DNA of 64,000 nucleotides from Rotaria sp. Silwood1 (GCA_905250075.1 CAJNOP010000040.1:665907-729906); one strand, 5' to 3'. Shown: positions 36,827-48,571, counted from the first letter of the stretch. Notes: generated from the letters alone by a model not told the origin. Numbers and translations: made by a program.

Positions 36827-38330
36827 ATGTGGAATACAACACTAACCGGATGTAATAATCCTTTAACAATTTCATCTAATGTACGAGAACCTTATCGTAC
36901 AATTACATTAACTTTATTACGTATTTATCCAATATTATTTATGTTTGTTGGTACAGCAGGTAATTTATTATCTGTGTATGTTGTTTTACGTTCGAAATTG
37001 CGACGTCATTCAACATTTATTTATTTGGCTTTTTTATCTATTATCGATCTTGCTGTTTTATATACATTTTGTGTTAATTTTATACTTCATGCTTGGTTTG
37101 ATATGGATTTACAACAAGTATCATTAATAGCATGTAAAATTTACTCATTTTCAATTTATTTTTTTCCTCAAACAAGTGCATGGATATTAGCAGCTGTATC
37201 AATTGATCGTGTATTTGCGTTAACACGTGGTGTTCGAAAAACGCGTAAAACATGTCAAACATATTCTGTATTAATATGTATCTTTTTAATACTGTTTTTG
37301 CTCAATATACAATTTTTATTTTATGATAATACATATATGACATTTTTACAAAAACAACAACTAGATAATTTTGATTTTTCTAATAATAGTCAAGAGTTTA
37401 TAGTTCCATCATTATCATTATCATCATCATCATCAATTTATCGAATTGTTGATACGGATATAGATATAAATGTAGTACAATGTTCATCCGAATATAGTGA
37501 TGATTATCAGAAATTTTATCATGACGTATGGGTTTATATTGATGCTACTGTTAATGTTTATTTACCATTTACACTTATGTTTCTTTGTTCAACAATTATT
37601 TTTCTTAGTGTTTTACGTACAATGGGCGATGCACATAATTCAAATAAACGTTTAGTTGCAAGAAATTTAAGTACAATGTTATTATCAATAAATGCAATGT
37701 TTGTTATATTAACTGCGCCTATTGTTTTTTATTTAATGTTTGAAAAACGTATATTAGCATCAAATACGAATTTATGTGATACGAAAATGAAAGCAAAATA
37801 TAAAATGATTAAATTATTATTTATTATTTTAATGAATGCTAATCATACAGGCAATATACTAGTTTATTGTTTAACGGGAACAGAATTTCGTACACAATTA
37901 TTTCATGTTTTACATACATTTGGATGTCGACAAAATAGTAGTTTAATGCAGGGACATAATTTATCACATCGTACAGGAACATGTAATGATTGTCGACGTT
38001 TGTCAGCTATGGTTTTAAATAAAGATAGTGCACATAATCAATCACAAACATCAAGAACATCAAGTAGAAAACAATATCATAGAAGTACTCCGCCATCAAT
38101 ACCACCAAAAACTAAAATGAAAAAAGTAATTTAAATAGGCTTTGTTCTTTTTTTTTCATTTTTATTTTATATTTATATTTATATTTATATATATATATTT
38201 ATAGATAGGTGAAAATAATGCTGATGATCAACCGAATCCTATTTGTTCATCAACACGAGAAGAAGCTAAATATATTTTATCAACAAATAAATTGAACAAC
38301 AAACAATTATCAATAACTGCAAGCATTTAA
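36827..38330 (+). CDS. Rhodopsin-like GPCR, neuropeptide-receptor type
   Basis: Exons 36827..38125 and 38205..38330 join in phase 0 to 474 aa; without splicing the frame ends at once in the intron. Seven hydrophobic segments are visible: TM1 with GTAGNLLSVYVVL, TM2 with LAFLSIIDLAVLY, TM3 ending ILAAVSIDRVFAL (a DRV variant of DRY), TM5 about residues 238-262, TM6 with LSINAMFVILTAPIVFYL, and TM7 with NANHTGNILVYCLTG in place of NPxxY. This TM7 and the following FR-rich helix 8 resemble FMRFamide, sex-peptide and thyrotropin-releasing-hormone-type receptors of invertebrates. Ligand unknown. The extracellular loop between TM4 and TM5 is long (about residues 165-235, Ser/Asp-rich). The cytoplasmic tail is Ser/Thr-rich. 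The start lies 12 nt after an acceptor-like TATAG. Confidence 0.88.
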
Positions 38331-41228
38331 TGCACTCTCAATACATTTTTTTCTTGCACATATATAATCGTTTTCAAGATGAGCATGCAAGAACTATGGT
38401 TCGTTCATAAAAGATAAGAATAAAGAGACTAGGGCAGGGCAAACAACACTTCCGAATTCCCTCGACGTATTCGACCCGCCACTACTAATTTCATTCTTAT
38501 TTACATGATGTATCTTGCTCTCTTCAATTTTCCGCTACTGCTATAGACCGTATAGGTCTTCATGTTGGTATCTTCTAACTTTTACATTATCGTTATATGA
38601 CGACTGACATATCTTATATCACAACATAAACAGATATGCTGGTAATAATATTCTTGTTATTTAATTTAAAAAGATGAGAAAGAAAAAGAACAGAAAACAG
38701 AACGTCTATCTCGTGTTCATTGATGGATATGCATGAAGCAAAATATTTTGTCTTATTTCTTATTAAGTCTCATATTTGCACAATACTCTTGAGACTTGTT
38801 ACAATTTAGTTTTCAGTTTATTGATTTTTCCATCATTATTGTTCATGTGTACATTTTTTTATGATGCTTGTATTTTTCATATGCGATCAATTGAATGAAT
38901 GTATTGTTCACTGAACAAAACAAAATAAATTATTAGCGAACATTTTTATGAAAATTATGAATATTTTAAATAGTCTCTTTTGATTATAATATTTTATAGT
39001 TTTAATATATTTAACTACATTTATTAATCCGATGGGACAATTATCAAATTTTTTTTCTCATGGGATAAACCAAAAAAGAAAATAACAGTTTCAATTAATA
39101 TGATTATTATTATATAATTGACCTAAATAATCAATGAGGATAAATTATTAATGCAATGTATCTATCTTTCTTTTTGATATCATACCCTTTCTGATTTATC
39201 TATTAAAATATTATTATCGTTTTCATATTTATTTTCGCTTCAATTTTCTCGTTTTTTGTTTTAGTAAGAAAATTAGTATCAAACAGTTTCTTTTTCGAAT
39301 CATGAGAGTAATGAATAAGTATAATAGATTAATAAGTGTCTTTTTTTTTTCTTGTGTTCATAGAAAGAAAAATAATTATAGATAGCTCTAAACTAGCATA
39401 ACAAAAAAAGAAGGGCATGAAGTTATTTTTAGAAATGACACAAAGCCAGGATTTTAATTACTTGAACTAGATGTTTCTTATCTATCATTATCCAATCAAG
39501 CATTTTGAGAGTAGACTCAATTTTATTCAAACGAAATCAACATTATTCACAGAGTAAACCATGAGATAATAAAATTAAAGCAAAAAAAGAAAAGCACTAA
39601 AACAAATACAGTTTGGAAAAGAAAATGACTAAGCATAAAAATGCATAGATACATATATAATATTAATCGCTTGATTATTAGTTTATATAAACAAAGACAA
39701 AATACAATGAAAGAGATCAAAACAAAATCTGAATTTATACATATATATTAAAATGGAAGTTTATATTACATAAAATACACACACACACAAAATGGTATTA
39801 ATACCTGAGACAAAAAAAAAAATAAACAGGACAAGCACAAAATATATAAATCAAAACATGTTTTTTTTTTCTCAAAATTTTTTTCTTGTATTAATAGGAA
39901 TTAACTTCAAAATTCAATTATCGTTAAAAAGGAAATAATTGAATTTAAAATTTCTTGATATATCAAAAACAAGAAAATTGATGCTATTAATGTGTTGAAA
40001 CCTTAATTATTTCAATCATCAAAGCATGTCTATCAGCAACTATCAGCAAATCTATGTAAGTAACATGACAACAAGCTTAAATTGTTTTTTTTTTATATAA
40101 CTTCGTCAAACAATTTGATAGTATCTTCGCTAGTAAAGATGCACTATGTATGATCGACAATAAAGTCAGTATAGGCGATAAACAAGGAAAAAATTTACAA
40201 TGAGGAAAAGTTTTCTGCATTTGTTATACACTCTTCTACTAGAAGAGTCAATAACATTGATAAGTTGCTTATCATCGTAGGTTGTAAGTGCACTTACTGA
40301 CTTCATCAGTTGTGTCAATCTTGACTGCAAATTTAACTCAGTTATACTCATTGATATTAGGTCAAAAATTTCTAGCCGTCTTCATTTATATACTTATTCG
40401 CATAGGTCTTGTTTAATCCATTGATCCTTTAAAAATCTTTTCAAAGACAATTGAATTTTAAATGCCAACTCTAATAAATATATATATATACAAAGACAAA
40501 AAAAACACGAAGAAAAAAAGTAATAATAGGTCAGCTATTTTATCTTTTTTTTTTTTCTATTCATCGATCAGATAAAGATATTAATCTACGAAATGTTCTA
40601 AAAGTCCATAAAAAAAAAATAAAACTTAAATAACTCTTGAGCAGTTTAATCAATGAATATGTTTTATTCGGAATATTCCACTTAAAATGATTCTATCTAT
40701 AAACTTAAGAATACAAATTGTTCTATTTATTGAATGCGATAAAGAAACGAGACATCAATATGGTATTACATAGTCCTCAAAAAGCTTTTCCTATCATAAA
40801 TGATTCATAGAGATAATGAGTTCTAGAATCATGTCATTTGGCACTGTTCGAAATTTTTCTATAGCGACGCATAATAGATGATAACAATTAAATATTTACA
40901 TTTCAATAGTAGTAAGAACTAATAACGAAACTAAAATGATTGCACAGCTAATTCTATATAATATGTTCTTTCAACTATAGTATAGCTTCTCTATCGTGGA
41001 CACTTTTCTTTGTCGAACTGCGAAGTGTATACTATGAGAAGTTTTCCTATTTTTAAACACACTGAACTTGTGTGTTTCATTTCAATGGACACAAAAAAAA
41101 AAAACTTTAACTTATACAAAGTTCACGTATAACGTTTGAATTATTCAAAAGTTATTCATGTTTGTTTTTTTTTTTTCGGTGGACTTTAGAAACATTCTAG
41201 ATTTCAAACACACATAATAATAGTATGA
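38331..41228. other. 2.9-kb intergenic region
   Basis: 3' flank of both the GPCR and IP6K (tail to tail). AT-rich, with CA and TA microsatellites near 39780 and 40480. A 61-codon frame at 40166..40351 on the minus strand has more GC and AGA/CTG/GAG codons than local genes and a possible donor; I could not extend it. Near 40983..41050 there is an inverted motif around TATAGCTTCTCTATCGTGGAC. Confidence 0.5.
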
Positions 41229-43556
41229 TCATGATTCTTTTTCAGTTTCAATTTCTACGATATTTTTTTCATCATTGTTTAATATTCTACGAAAAAATCC
41301 TATTAAACTATCAAGTCCTTGTAAATAACCTCTATCAGGACCAGGATGATTATTTGATGAATCATCATTTGTTGTTGTATCATATATTGTATTAGCAAAA
41401 TCAATCATGCGTACATCGATAAGTTTTGATTGTAATGAACCATCATAAACAATTAAAAGACTTCCACTATAAAAACGATATTTAACTAAAGAATTTATTA
41501 TTATATATAACGATTCTAATCGTTCAATTATTTCAGGTATAACATCAAAACGTTGTGTAGGACCATTATCAAAGTATTGTACTAATGATAAATAAAATTC
41601 ATCGACAGTTAACATTCGACCTCGATATTTATCTGTAAATTTATATCGACTATTATCTATTTGATAAACCTAGTTATAAAAATTTTCTATGATATTTTTC
41701 TTTCTTTTTTTTTTTTATTTATAATGAAATTACCTGCATGCCACATAAGCGAACACCTAATTTTGATGATGTTGATAATTCACATTTTCGTATTTTTGAT
41801 TGACGTTTTTTATCTGAATCAATGTCAGCATATTGTCTTTTACCCATTTTTAAATCAAGTATACAAGGGTGATGAAATCGAGCTGTTACATTTTCTAATA
41901 ATATATATTCTAAAATATGAAAAAAATTCTTTTATTAATTATTAATCACTACTACTATTTTTAGTAAATAAAATCTTACATAAGAGCTATGTCTAAATGC
42001 AAAGTTCGATGTGATCATGCGATCTGAGTACTTTCTTTTCTATTTGCTTGTTCCTTTTATTACATTTAATGTGTTACTTTGATTAAATATTGACATTTTT
42101 CTCAGGTATGTCTCGAGTGAAAGGTCTAAAGAACGATCCTTCGATCTTGGAAAATTTTCGTATTTTCTTTTTTGCTCACCAGTAGCCTTCTGACAAGAAA
42201 AGTCTTTCATAAAGATGTTCACATAGCTCATATAAACTAACACAATTGAAAAAAAATTTTCAAGTCGAAATTCGAAAATCAGTTTTTCTCTTATCAAGAC
42301 ATTTATTAAAAAAATACCGTAAAAGTACATTATCTCCGTTGTAATAAGCTAAGGACATTCATAATTCATATGGGACTACATAATATACATAGTCTGTACT
42401 CAAAAGCAATTAAACAGTTGGAAGACTTCTATCGTTAGTCATCCACCCACTTTATTAATTCTGGCAACCTTGAGACATTCTTAATTATTCTATATATGAC
42501 AAAGTGTTGAAATTGTCGATCATACATCGTATCAAATCATTTGGGAGAATTCATTTATTTTCTCTTGACATTTCTTATTTTAAATAGTTTCTTGTTGTAT
42601 TTAACATTGAAGTCGCTAATAATAGGAACTTGTGACCTTTCTTGAGTAATCAAGACGAACTAAAAATTTGACCTGATATTTTTTATCCATCACTAAATCT
42701 CATGATTTTCAGAACATTCTTATTCCACCTTCTTTGATACATTATTTGTTTCTTTATAAAAATAATAAATAAAAACATAATATTCGTAAATTTTCTTACT
42801 CTGTGAAACAGTAGCATTTTCATCGCCAATGAATTGTTCATGTAATTTTTCTGCTTGTTTTTTACATAATTGTAAACTCCATGGATTAATAACTGACATT
42901 GTAGTTTTTCCTTGTTCATAATTAACAATATCAATACCTAAACTATTTGAATAATCAATTGATCCATCTTTTGAACAACGTAATCTATAAAATATTATAC
43001 ATATATTTTTTTTTATTTAATTTAAAGAAGAAAGAACTTTATTATTATTGATACGAACTGTACTGATTTTCGTAAAATATTATCAGATAATTGTTGATCA
43101 TTTATTAAAGATATATCTTGTTCATTTGATATAGATTCATTTTCTAATGAAGTTGTTTGTGGTCGAGCAACAAGTTTAATATAACCTGATTCATCTTCAC
43201 AATATTGAACTGTAACAATACCTAGAATAAATTTTTTGACAAAAAAAAAAATTTCAAAAATAATAATAGAAAATAAAAATTTTTAACCTCGAAATTCTGG
43301 TGTAAACTTTTGTAATGAATTAGGCATTGATTGATAAAAATCTAATTCAGGTGGTGCAAGTAATTTGCAAATTGTATTTTTATCATATTGAAACATTGAT
43401 GAATGACCGCCAACCTATAGAAAAATAAGTAAAACAAAAAAGAAAATAAGAAATATTTAATAATAAACAATTAGTTTTTGGTTTTACTTGATGAATAAAA
43501 GGCGATAATTGTATCAATGATGTTTGACTATATTCACAATCATTCATTCGGACCAT
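41229..43556 (-). CDS. IP6K: Inositol hexakisphosphate kinase
   Basis: Exons 43488..43556, 43288..43414, 43059..43221, 42800..42984, 41734..41909 and 41229..41669 join in frame to 386 aa. Family hallmarks in order: LSPFIHQVGGHSSMFQYD, the kinase-family core PCILDLKMGKRQ (PxxxDxKxG, inositol binding and catalysis), KCELSTSSKLGVRLCGMQVYQ, the SLLIVYDG strand, and DVRMIDFA with HPGPDRGYLQGLDSLI at the C-terminus, which hold the metal and ATP. The enzyme phosphorylates InsP6 to the pyrophosphate 5-InsP7. It is shorter than vertebrate IP6Ks mainly because the acidic insert before DVRMIDFA is reduced. Intron 4 (41910..42799, 890 bp) carries a dispersed repeat; the others are 64-75 bp. Confidence 0.94.
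42341..42420 (+). repeat. Dispersed intronic repeat, copy in IP6K intron 4
   Basis: Starts GTAATAAGCTAAGGACATTC, then GACTACATAATATACATAGTC and ends AGCAATTAAACAGTTG. Related to copies at 6378, 18130 and 21721. The upstream AAGTCGAAATTCGAAAA at about 42262 is also shared with the 21721 copy. Confidence 0.5.
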
Positions 43557-44651
43557 TGAAATCAGTATTAATCTCAACACACAGTTGGATCAGATATGAA
43601 TACATAGACAAATAAAAAAAAAAAATATATCTACAACATGAGAAAAAAATAGTACTACAAAAATAAGAATCGAGCAAAACAACAGCTGACTATTAATCTT
43701 CACTATTTTTTTTTAGTCATATCGTATGATTGTGTTTCGTTTTCTTTCAAAGAAAGGAAGAAGTAAAAAAAACGTTTAAAGAAACTATTCGAATTCTTAA
43801 GTACGTCAATAAGTTCTGCATTTTGTTTTTTTGTTTTGCAAAAATTCAGAATCTACGTCATGAAAAACTCTTGCGGCATATTTTGATTGCTTTCTTTTAT
43901 TCTAAACCTTGGATATAAGACATATATGTCCATAAAGCGATAAAAGAAAAATGTGACAGATGATTAATTTCATGTCAGAGTGATTGACGATTTTTTTTTA
44001 CGTAAACGAAATATAAAGAAGAAGAAAAAAAAGCATCAATAGAATAGTGATAAGTAAAAATCGTACTCTAATCTAGTGCTCGATTTGTCTTCACCTTTGT
44101 ACTGTATATATATCATTACATTTTTTTAAATCAAAAGAAAGAAATGTAAAACAAGATTGTGTTTAAGAGTTGAGAAAAGATAAATACTATATCTCTATCA
44201 AACCAAAATAATAAAATAAAAGGTTAGAGTCTCTATTAAAAATGTACAACAATGTGTTCTCTACAAGAGTTCTATCTGACATATCCATTCACGAACGATG
44301 AATAGTTCTCCTATGCAAAAGATTGTAATACTTGACATGCTTGAATAAAAAGAAAGAGGGTCAACAGGTGTATTCATGGTTGGAAAGAAAAATAAATTTC
44401 TAGGAACAAATAAAAATCTTTATTTCCATTTTGTATGTTTTTCTTTCATTCGTTTATAATAATCAGTTGACACACTTTTGTTCGTTGAACTATTTTGTTT
44501 TGTATGTGAATTTATAGATCTGTCAAATAAGAACCAATCAGATTTAAATCATCAAATTATAGAGGTTTGTACTAAGCAATAATTCTTTCTTATGGCGTCT
44601 ATTTACTTTTTGATTTCATTCGTTTTCTGATTTATACGAATCTTTTAAAAA
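43557..44651. other. Divergent interval between IP6K and TMEM231
   Basis: About 1.1 kb that must hold both promoters. AT-rich, with poly-A/T runs and no extra coding exon. The frame at 43730..43918 is probably chance. Confidence 0.6.
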
Positions 44652-45605
44652 ATGTATTTCTTTGAATTATTTTCTCATGCGGATCGATTTCCATATCGTA
44701 CATATTTATTTTCAAGTGCAACATATGTTTTTATTTCATTTACAGCATTAACATTATTACCACCATTTTTATTAACATATTATACAGGTGATTTTTGGAT
44801 AAAAGAATCTATTTATAGTGAACAACCACGTATTCATAATCAAACAAAATATATTCTTATAGCTGAAAATAATGATGCGACTAATAATCAATTTTTTCTA
44901 TCATCTTATTCAACATTAAATAGAAATTTTCAAGAAAGTCTTATTCCAGGAAATACAATTGAATCATTATATGATGTTGATGGTGATGGTTTAATGGATC
45001 AATTTCGTATTTCATTTGATTTAATATTTGCACAATCTAATACTGTCATACGTAGTATTAATATTTGGTTAATATTTCAATATGAATTACGTGAAAAACA
45101 ACGTATTAATATGGAAACAATGGCACTGATAAATATTGTTCCACCTTCTATACTTACTTCTAATTCAAATGCAAATCTAACTATTTATGGTCAATTAATT
45201 TTTAATCAACGACAAGCGATAAAAAGTTCTGGTAATGATTCAATATATGATAAATCAATAATTGATACAAGTTCATCATCAATACTTGATCTTAATTCTA
45301 TTCTTCGTGAATATTTTGCAAGAAAATATTATACATCATATCAAACACAATATACATGGACAACACCCCGAACAACAACAACCAGTACTAGTAATATATT
45401 AACAGTTAATGTTCTTGTTAATATTGGAAGACAATCAATTCGATTTACACCTGGATTTTGGCAAGATTTTAAATGGGGTTGGATACAATATATATGTGTA
45501 CTTGTACCATTCATAATGGTATTTAATCGATTAAAATTATTTGTTTTTTCAAATAATCTTGTACGAACATTAGCTCCACCATCATATCATCCACATCAAA
45601 TGTAG
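44652..45605 (+). CDS. TMEM231: TMEM231, ciliary transition-zone membrane protein
   Basis: An intronless 317-aa protein matching vertebrate TMEM231 from end to end as I remember it: N-terminal YELFSH-like FELFSHADRFPYRTYLFSSA, TM1 (about 20-42), FWIKESIYSEQPRI, the DVDGDGLMDQFRISFDL motif, the lumenal beta-rich part with LIFNQRQAI and the late YTWTTPR-ILTVNVLVNIGRQSIRFTPGFWQDFKWGWIQY stretch, then TM2 (about 272-292) and IKLFVF-like LKLFVFSNNLV. TMEM231 belongs to the MKS/B9 transition-zone complex that controls which membrane proteins enter cilia; a ciliated rotifer should need it. Length equals the usual family length. Lack of introns is unusual among its neighbours but not alarming. Confidence 0.95.
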   Translation: MYFFELFSHADRFPYRTYLFSSATYVFISFTALTLLPPFLLTYYTGDFWIKESIYSEQPRIHNQTKYILIAENNDATNNQFFLSSYSTLNRNFQESLIPGNTIESLYDVDGDGLMDQFRISFDLIFAQSNTVIRSINIWLIFQYELREKQRINMETMALINIVPPSILTSNSNANLTIYGQLIFNQRQAIKSSGNDSIYDKSIIDTSSSSILDLNSILREYFARKYYTSYQTQYTWTTPRTTTTSTSNILTVNVLVNIGRQSIRFTPGFWQDFKWGWIQYICVLVPFIMVFNRLKLFVFSNNLVRTLAPPSYHPHQM

Positions 45606-47515
45606 ATAAAACATTTCATGCATGTTTCTTTTTCTTTGTCTAGTTGAATTTTGTTTGTTCGTTTTTTTTATTTGTGAGAAAAAAACAAGAAATGAAATAA
45701 ATCATTGAGAAAACAACGTTAGATTGTAAATAACATGTATAGATAGAAAACGTATGTATGAGTAAATTACTACTTTTTGATAAGATTAATGCGAAAAAGT
45801 AAAAATAGATCAAAACAATTTCTCAGTAATACTTTTTATTATACTCTATACTGATGTTACATAGCACAAGTTTTCAACACTGTACGCTTCATTTCAGGGT
45901 GGGCATAACATGAACAATGTTATTTTAATGGAAAAATCAGTTAGAGTTCATCGAAATTTTACGTGTGAAACTGCTTTTTATTCCGTAGTCCATATTTACA
46001 ATGAAAGTATAACGACCTTTCAAAATGCAATGAGTTCAATGATATAAGGTGCAATCCGTGTCGATTAGTAGCAGACTTAGGGATGTTCGAAGAGGAGTAC
46101 TGGATAGGAAAAAATACACACTATTCAATAAAGACCTCTGAAAAAAAAAGGTGAAGTCAAGTTTACAATGAGATGCGACCGCATCCTCTGGATCCGTTAC
46201 TGGTAAATTATTTTATTTATCGTTTTTAAACTGCATTTGTAGACTTTTTTTCCAATATATTCATGATATTAATTTTGTTTTTAATATTTGTCTCATTCTT
46301 TTTCTTGAATCACATTCATGTTTAGTAGGTTATTAAAAAACTTGTTGCTTTTTTTTTCTCAATTCTTTTGTTTTATTATTCAAGGTGTTTTGGTATTATT
46401 ATATTGAATGAGAACCATATTTTCGTTATATGTTATTATTTAATATATCTATCAGTGTTTTATTATAAGCGGAGAATAATTGCTCGTTTTGTATTTTAAT
46501 ATAAATATTGATTAGATAGTATGTATTCGATATCAAATAAAAAGATTTAATCTATTGAGAATAAGAAAAAACAATATTATAATAAGTATTGAAGCATCCA
46601 TCAAACAACTTTAGCAATAATGATTTCATTAATAATTTTCAGGAATGATTGTTGAGTTTGTCTACTAAATTATATATTCATATCTAACATTTTGTCAAAC
46701 GAATTCAAATAAGAAATGAAGTGAAGCATAAATAATATGATTGTTGTCGATATTTTATTAATTTTGAATAATTAAATATTGTTGAATTAAAATACTTTTT
46801 TTTTACTGTAAAAACAATCTTCATGATTTTGTCTATTTTACTATTAAGTATTTCAAGAATTTTTAGAAGGTGAGGTTGGCTAGTCTTCTATGTCTTTAAT
46901 ATAAATCAATCTGCTAGTTCCAACAATTGCTTTTTTAGTAGTTGATTTTTATCAAGTTTCGATTAACTAAAGAATAATTGTTGTTAAAAAATAAGTAAAC
47001 ATATAGTACCAATAACAACCTAAATCAATTTTCAGCGTCTGAATATTATTTTGAGTCTGAAACAAGGCTGTTGAGATGGCCAGGATATGATGACTACATA
47101 TCTGAAATTTGTTTTTTAAATCCGATGGCATTCAGACGATATAAATATGCAGAAAACGATACTTAACAGTTGATACTCAACTTAATGACAATACAGATAG
47201 TTACATAATGTACCATTATCACGAATCGTCTTGATAATTTTACGATACGTTGCTATATTAGCAATATAACATTCGAAAGATAGAAATTATGTTGACTTTT
47301 GAGTAGATCGATAAACTATGTCTATGATTGAAGCACGATGCTCTGAAAAGTTGACATACATCAAGATAGTCTTTGACAAATCTAAGAAACTTCAAAAATC
47401 AAGTCAGAATAATTGTCACTGTATTTATTAAGGAAACAAGTATGTCTTCACACACATAACACAAATGATACTGGGAAAATACAACAATAGGAATAGAATA
47501 GAGATTTGCGATAAC
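45606..47515. other. 1.9-kb intergenic region
   Basis: AT-rich. A slightly GC-richer stretch at about 46020-46200 could be a decayed repeat, but I see no terminal repeats or coding frame. It marks the passage from host genes to the accessory region. Confidence 0.5.
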
Positions 47516-47546
47516 GTTTCGAAACACCACAGTGTCTCGTCTTCAG
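47516..47546 (-). ncRNA. Hammerhead-ribozyme-like core, copy 1
   Basis: Read on the minus strand: CTGAAGA, a stem closed by TGTG whose arms pair over seven or eight positions, then GAAAC. This is the arrangement CUGANGA-stem II-GAAA of hammerhead ribozymes, with one extra nucleotide after CUGANGA. Hammerheads are known in the LTR-like ends of Penelope-like elements. I could not confirm stems I and III or the cleavage site, so activity is not claimed. Confidence 0.45.
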
Positions 47547-47619
47547 AATGTATATACATACAAAACTTAAATGATTTTTTTTATTAATAAAAGAAGAAAG
47601 TATATATAAAAGAGAATCA

Positions 47620-47838
47620 ATGCCGGAATTTAAAAATACTAAACAAAGAGTTGTTCTTAAAGTATTGACTACTAAATTTGGTTTTCAACTTAGAACAGGT
47701 AATGGTCGCCACGGGTGTCATATAGTTCGTGGTAATCTTAGTATTCCGTTTCCTACCTACGATATTTTTGAAACTAACTTACTAAAGGATATTTTGAATG
47801 AAGCAGGTATTACTAAACAGGAATGGTTAGAGGCTTAA
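47620..47838 (+). CDS. HicA-like small protein (YcfA/HicA dsRBD-like fold)
   Basis: A 72-aa ORF that looks whole. The second half matches the HicA/YcfA pattern: KFGFQLRTGNGRHGCHIV (a Gly-x-x-His in place of the usual Gly-Ser-His), a short hydrophobic strand with LSIPFPTYD where bacterial members have VPHP, then LLKDILNEAGITKQEWLE, which corresponds to the TLRSILKQAGLS helix. HicA is a bacterial RNA-targeting toxin partnered by HicB; no HicB-like partner is visible nearby. In a rotifer this suggests horizontal gain and perhaps reuse, but homology in so short a protein is an inference. A TATATATAAAAG stretch ends only 8 nt before the ATG, too close for an ordinary TATA box, so the mapped start may be an internal one. 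It lies between the two hammerhead-like cores and 45 bp before a strong hairpin. Confidence 0.6.
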   Translation: MPEFKNTKQRVVLKVLTTKFGFQLRTGNGRHGCHIVRGNLSIPFPTYDIFETNLLKDILNEAGITKQEWLEA

Positions 47839-47883
47839 ATGAACCGTATGTTTTAAAATCTTCTTATAATTATTATTTTACTA

Positions 47884-47944
47884 CACCATCAGATTGAAGA
47901 GTTGTGTAGCAAGTTGCTACTGGCAACTCTTCAATCTGATGGTG
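47884..47944. repeat. 61-nt near-perfect nested hairpin
   Basis: Arms 47884..47904 and 47924..47944 are 21-bp perfect inverted repeats. Inside, 47906..47912 (GTAGCAA) and 47914..47920 (TTGCTAC) form a second perfect stem about one base. Only 47905 and 47921..47923 are unpaired between the stems. It sits 45 bp after the HicA-like stop. Confidence 0.95.
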
Positions 47945-48118
47945 AAAAACATTAGTGAAGGATCTCAGACTAAGCTATAATTGTTATTATTTCTCTCTTA
48001 TAAAGTTTTCTTTGTCTAATGAATATTGAATAGTGGTAATATGAAAATTCATTGTTAATAAAATCACACCATTCAACATTCATTATGATTATTAAACTTT
48101 GTATGTATATTCATTTAC

Positions 48119-48151
48119 GTTTCGGTCATGTCCTAGGACGACCTTCGTCAG
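48119..48151 (-). ncRNA. Hammerhead-ribozyme-like core, copy 2
   Basis: Read on the minus strand: CTGACGA, then a stem in which GGTC pairs with GACC and GTCC with GGAC around TA, then GAAAC. It is the same design and strand as the core at 47516, about 605 nt away, and lies about 50 bp downstream (minus sense) of the Penelope-type endonuclease fossil, where the element's terminal repeat would be expected. Stems I and III were not confirmed. Confidence 0.5.
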
Positions 48152-48202
48152 ATCGCATGAAGAAAAACAGTCCCAAAGACTTCACAACTTACACATAATC
48201 AA

Positions 48203-48565
48203 TTATTTTGAAAGTTTATTGCGTCGAAATATGTTAAGCCATATTTGCCTATCTACTGAATTATTTGTGTTCATTTTATGAAATGGAAATATACGAGTAT
48301 TCTTATTATCACGAAAACAAATCTTTTTAACGTTAAATAAAGAATCCGTATGATCAATTGAATTTTTTCCACATTTTTTACAGTTCTGTTTATAAATAAT
48401 AAAACGAGTATGACAATCGATTGAAGTATTGCATCGAATATTTTCGTCGTTGGTAGTGGTACTTAGTCGACTGCATATTTTACATCCAGCTTGTCGGCAT
48501 GACGTTGGACAGGGTGGATGTGGGCATAGGTGTGTGTTAGTGAAGAAAGTAATAACCACACTCAC
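48203..48565 (-). mobile_element. Penelope-like element fossil, endonuclease part
   Basis: The minus-strand frame shows the cysteine pattern that precedes the GIY-YIG nuclease of Penelope-like elements (CRQAGCKICSRL), then an IIYKQNCKKCGK stretch corresponding to the usual 'YLI-C--CG--YVG' block. Only the C-terminal endonuclease area is recognisable; no reverse transcriptase is seen in the next kilobases, so this is a broken, old fragment. Confidence 0.5.
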
Positions 48566-48571
48566 ACCCAG
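48511..48571. repeat. GT/AC hairpin 1
   Basis: The G-rich arm AGGGTGGATGTGGGCATAGG is followed after a short spacer by the C-rich arm CCACACTCACACCCAG. It overlaps the upstream edge of the Penelope fossil. Confidence 0.55.

Noticed and set aside
40166-40351. 61-codon minus-strand frame
   Set aside because: It has a plausible protein character but no partner exon and foreign codon use; left as unproven.
47839-48110. HicB antitoxin partner next to the HicA-like ORF
   Set aside because: No frame with a HicB-type domain lies on either side; only the hairpin and AT-rich DNA.
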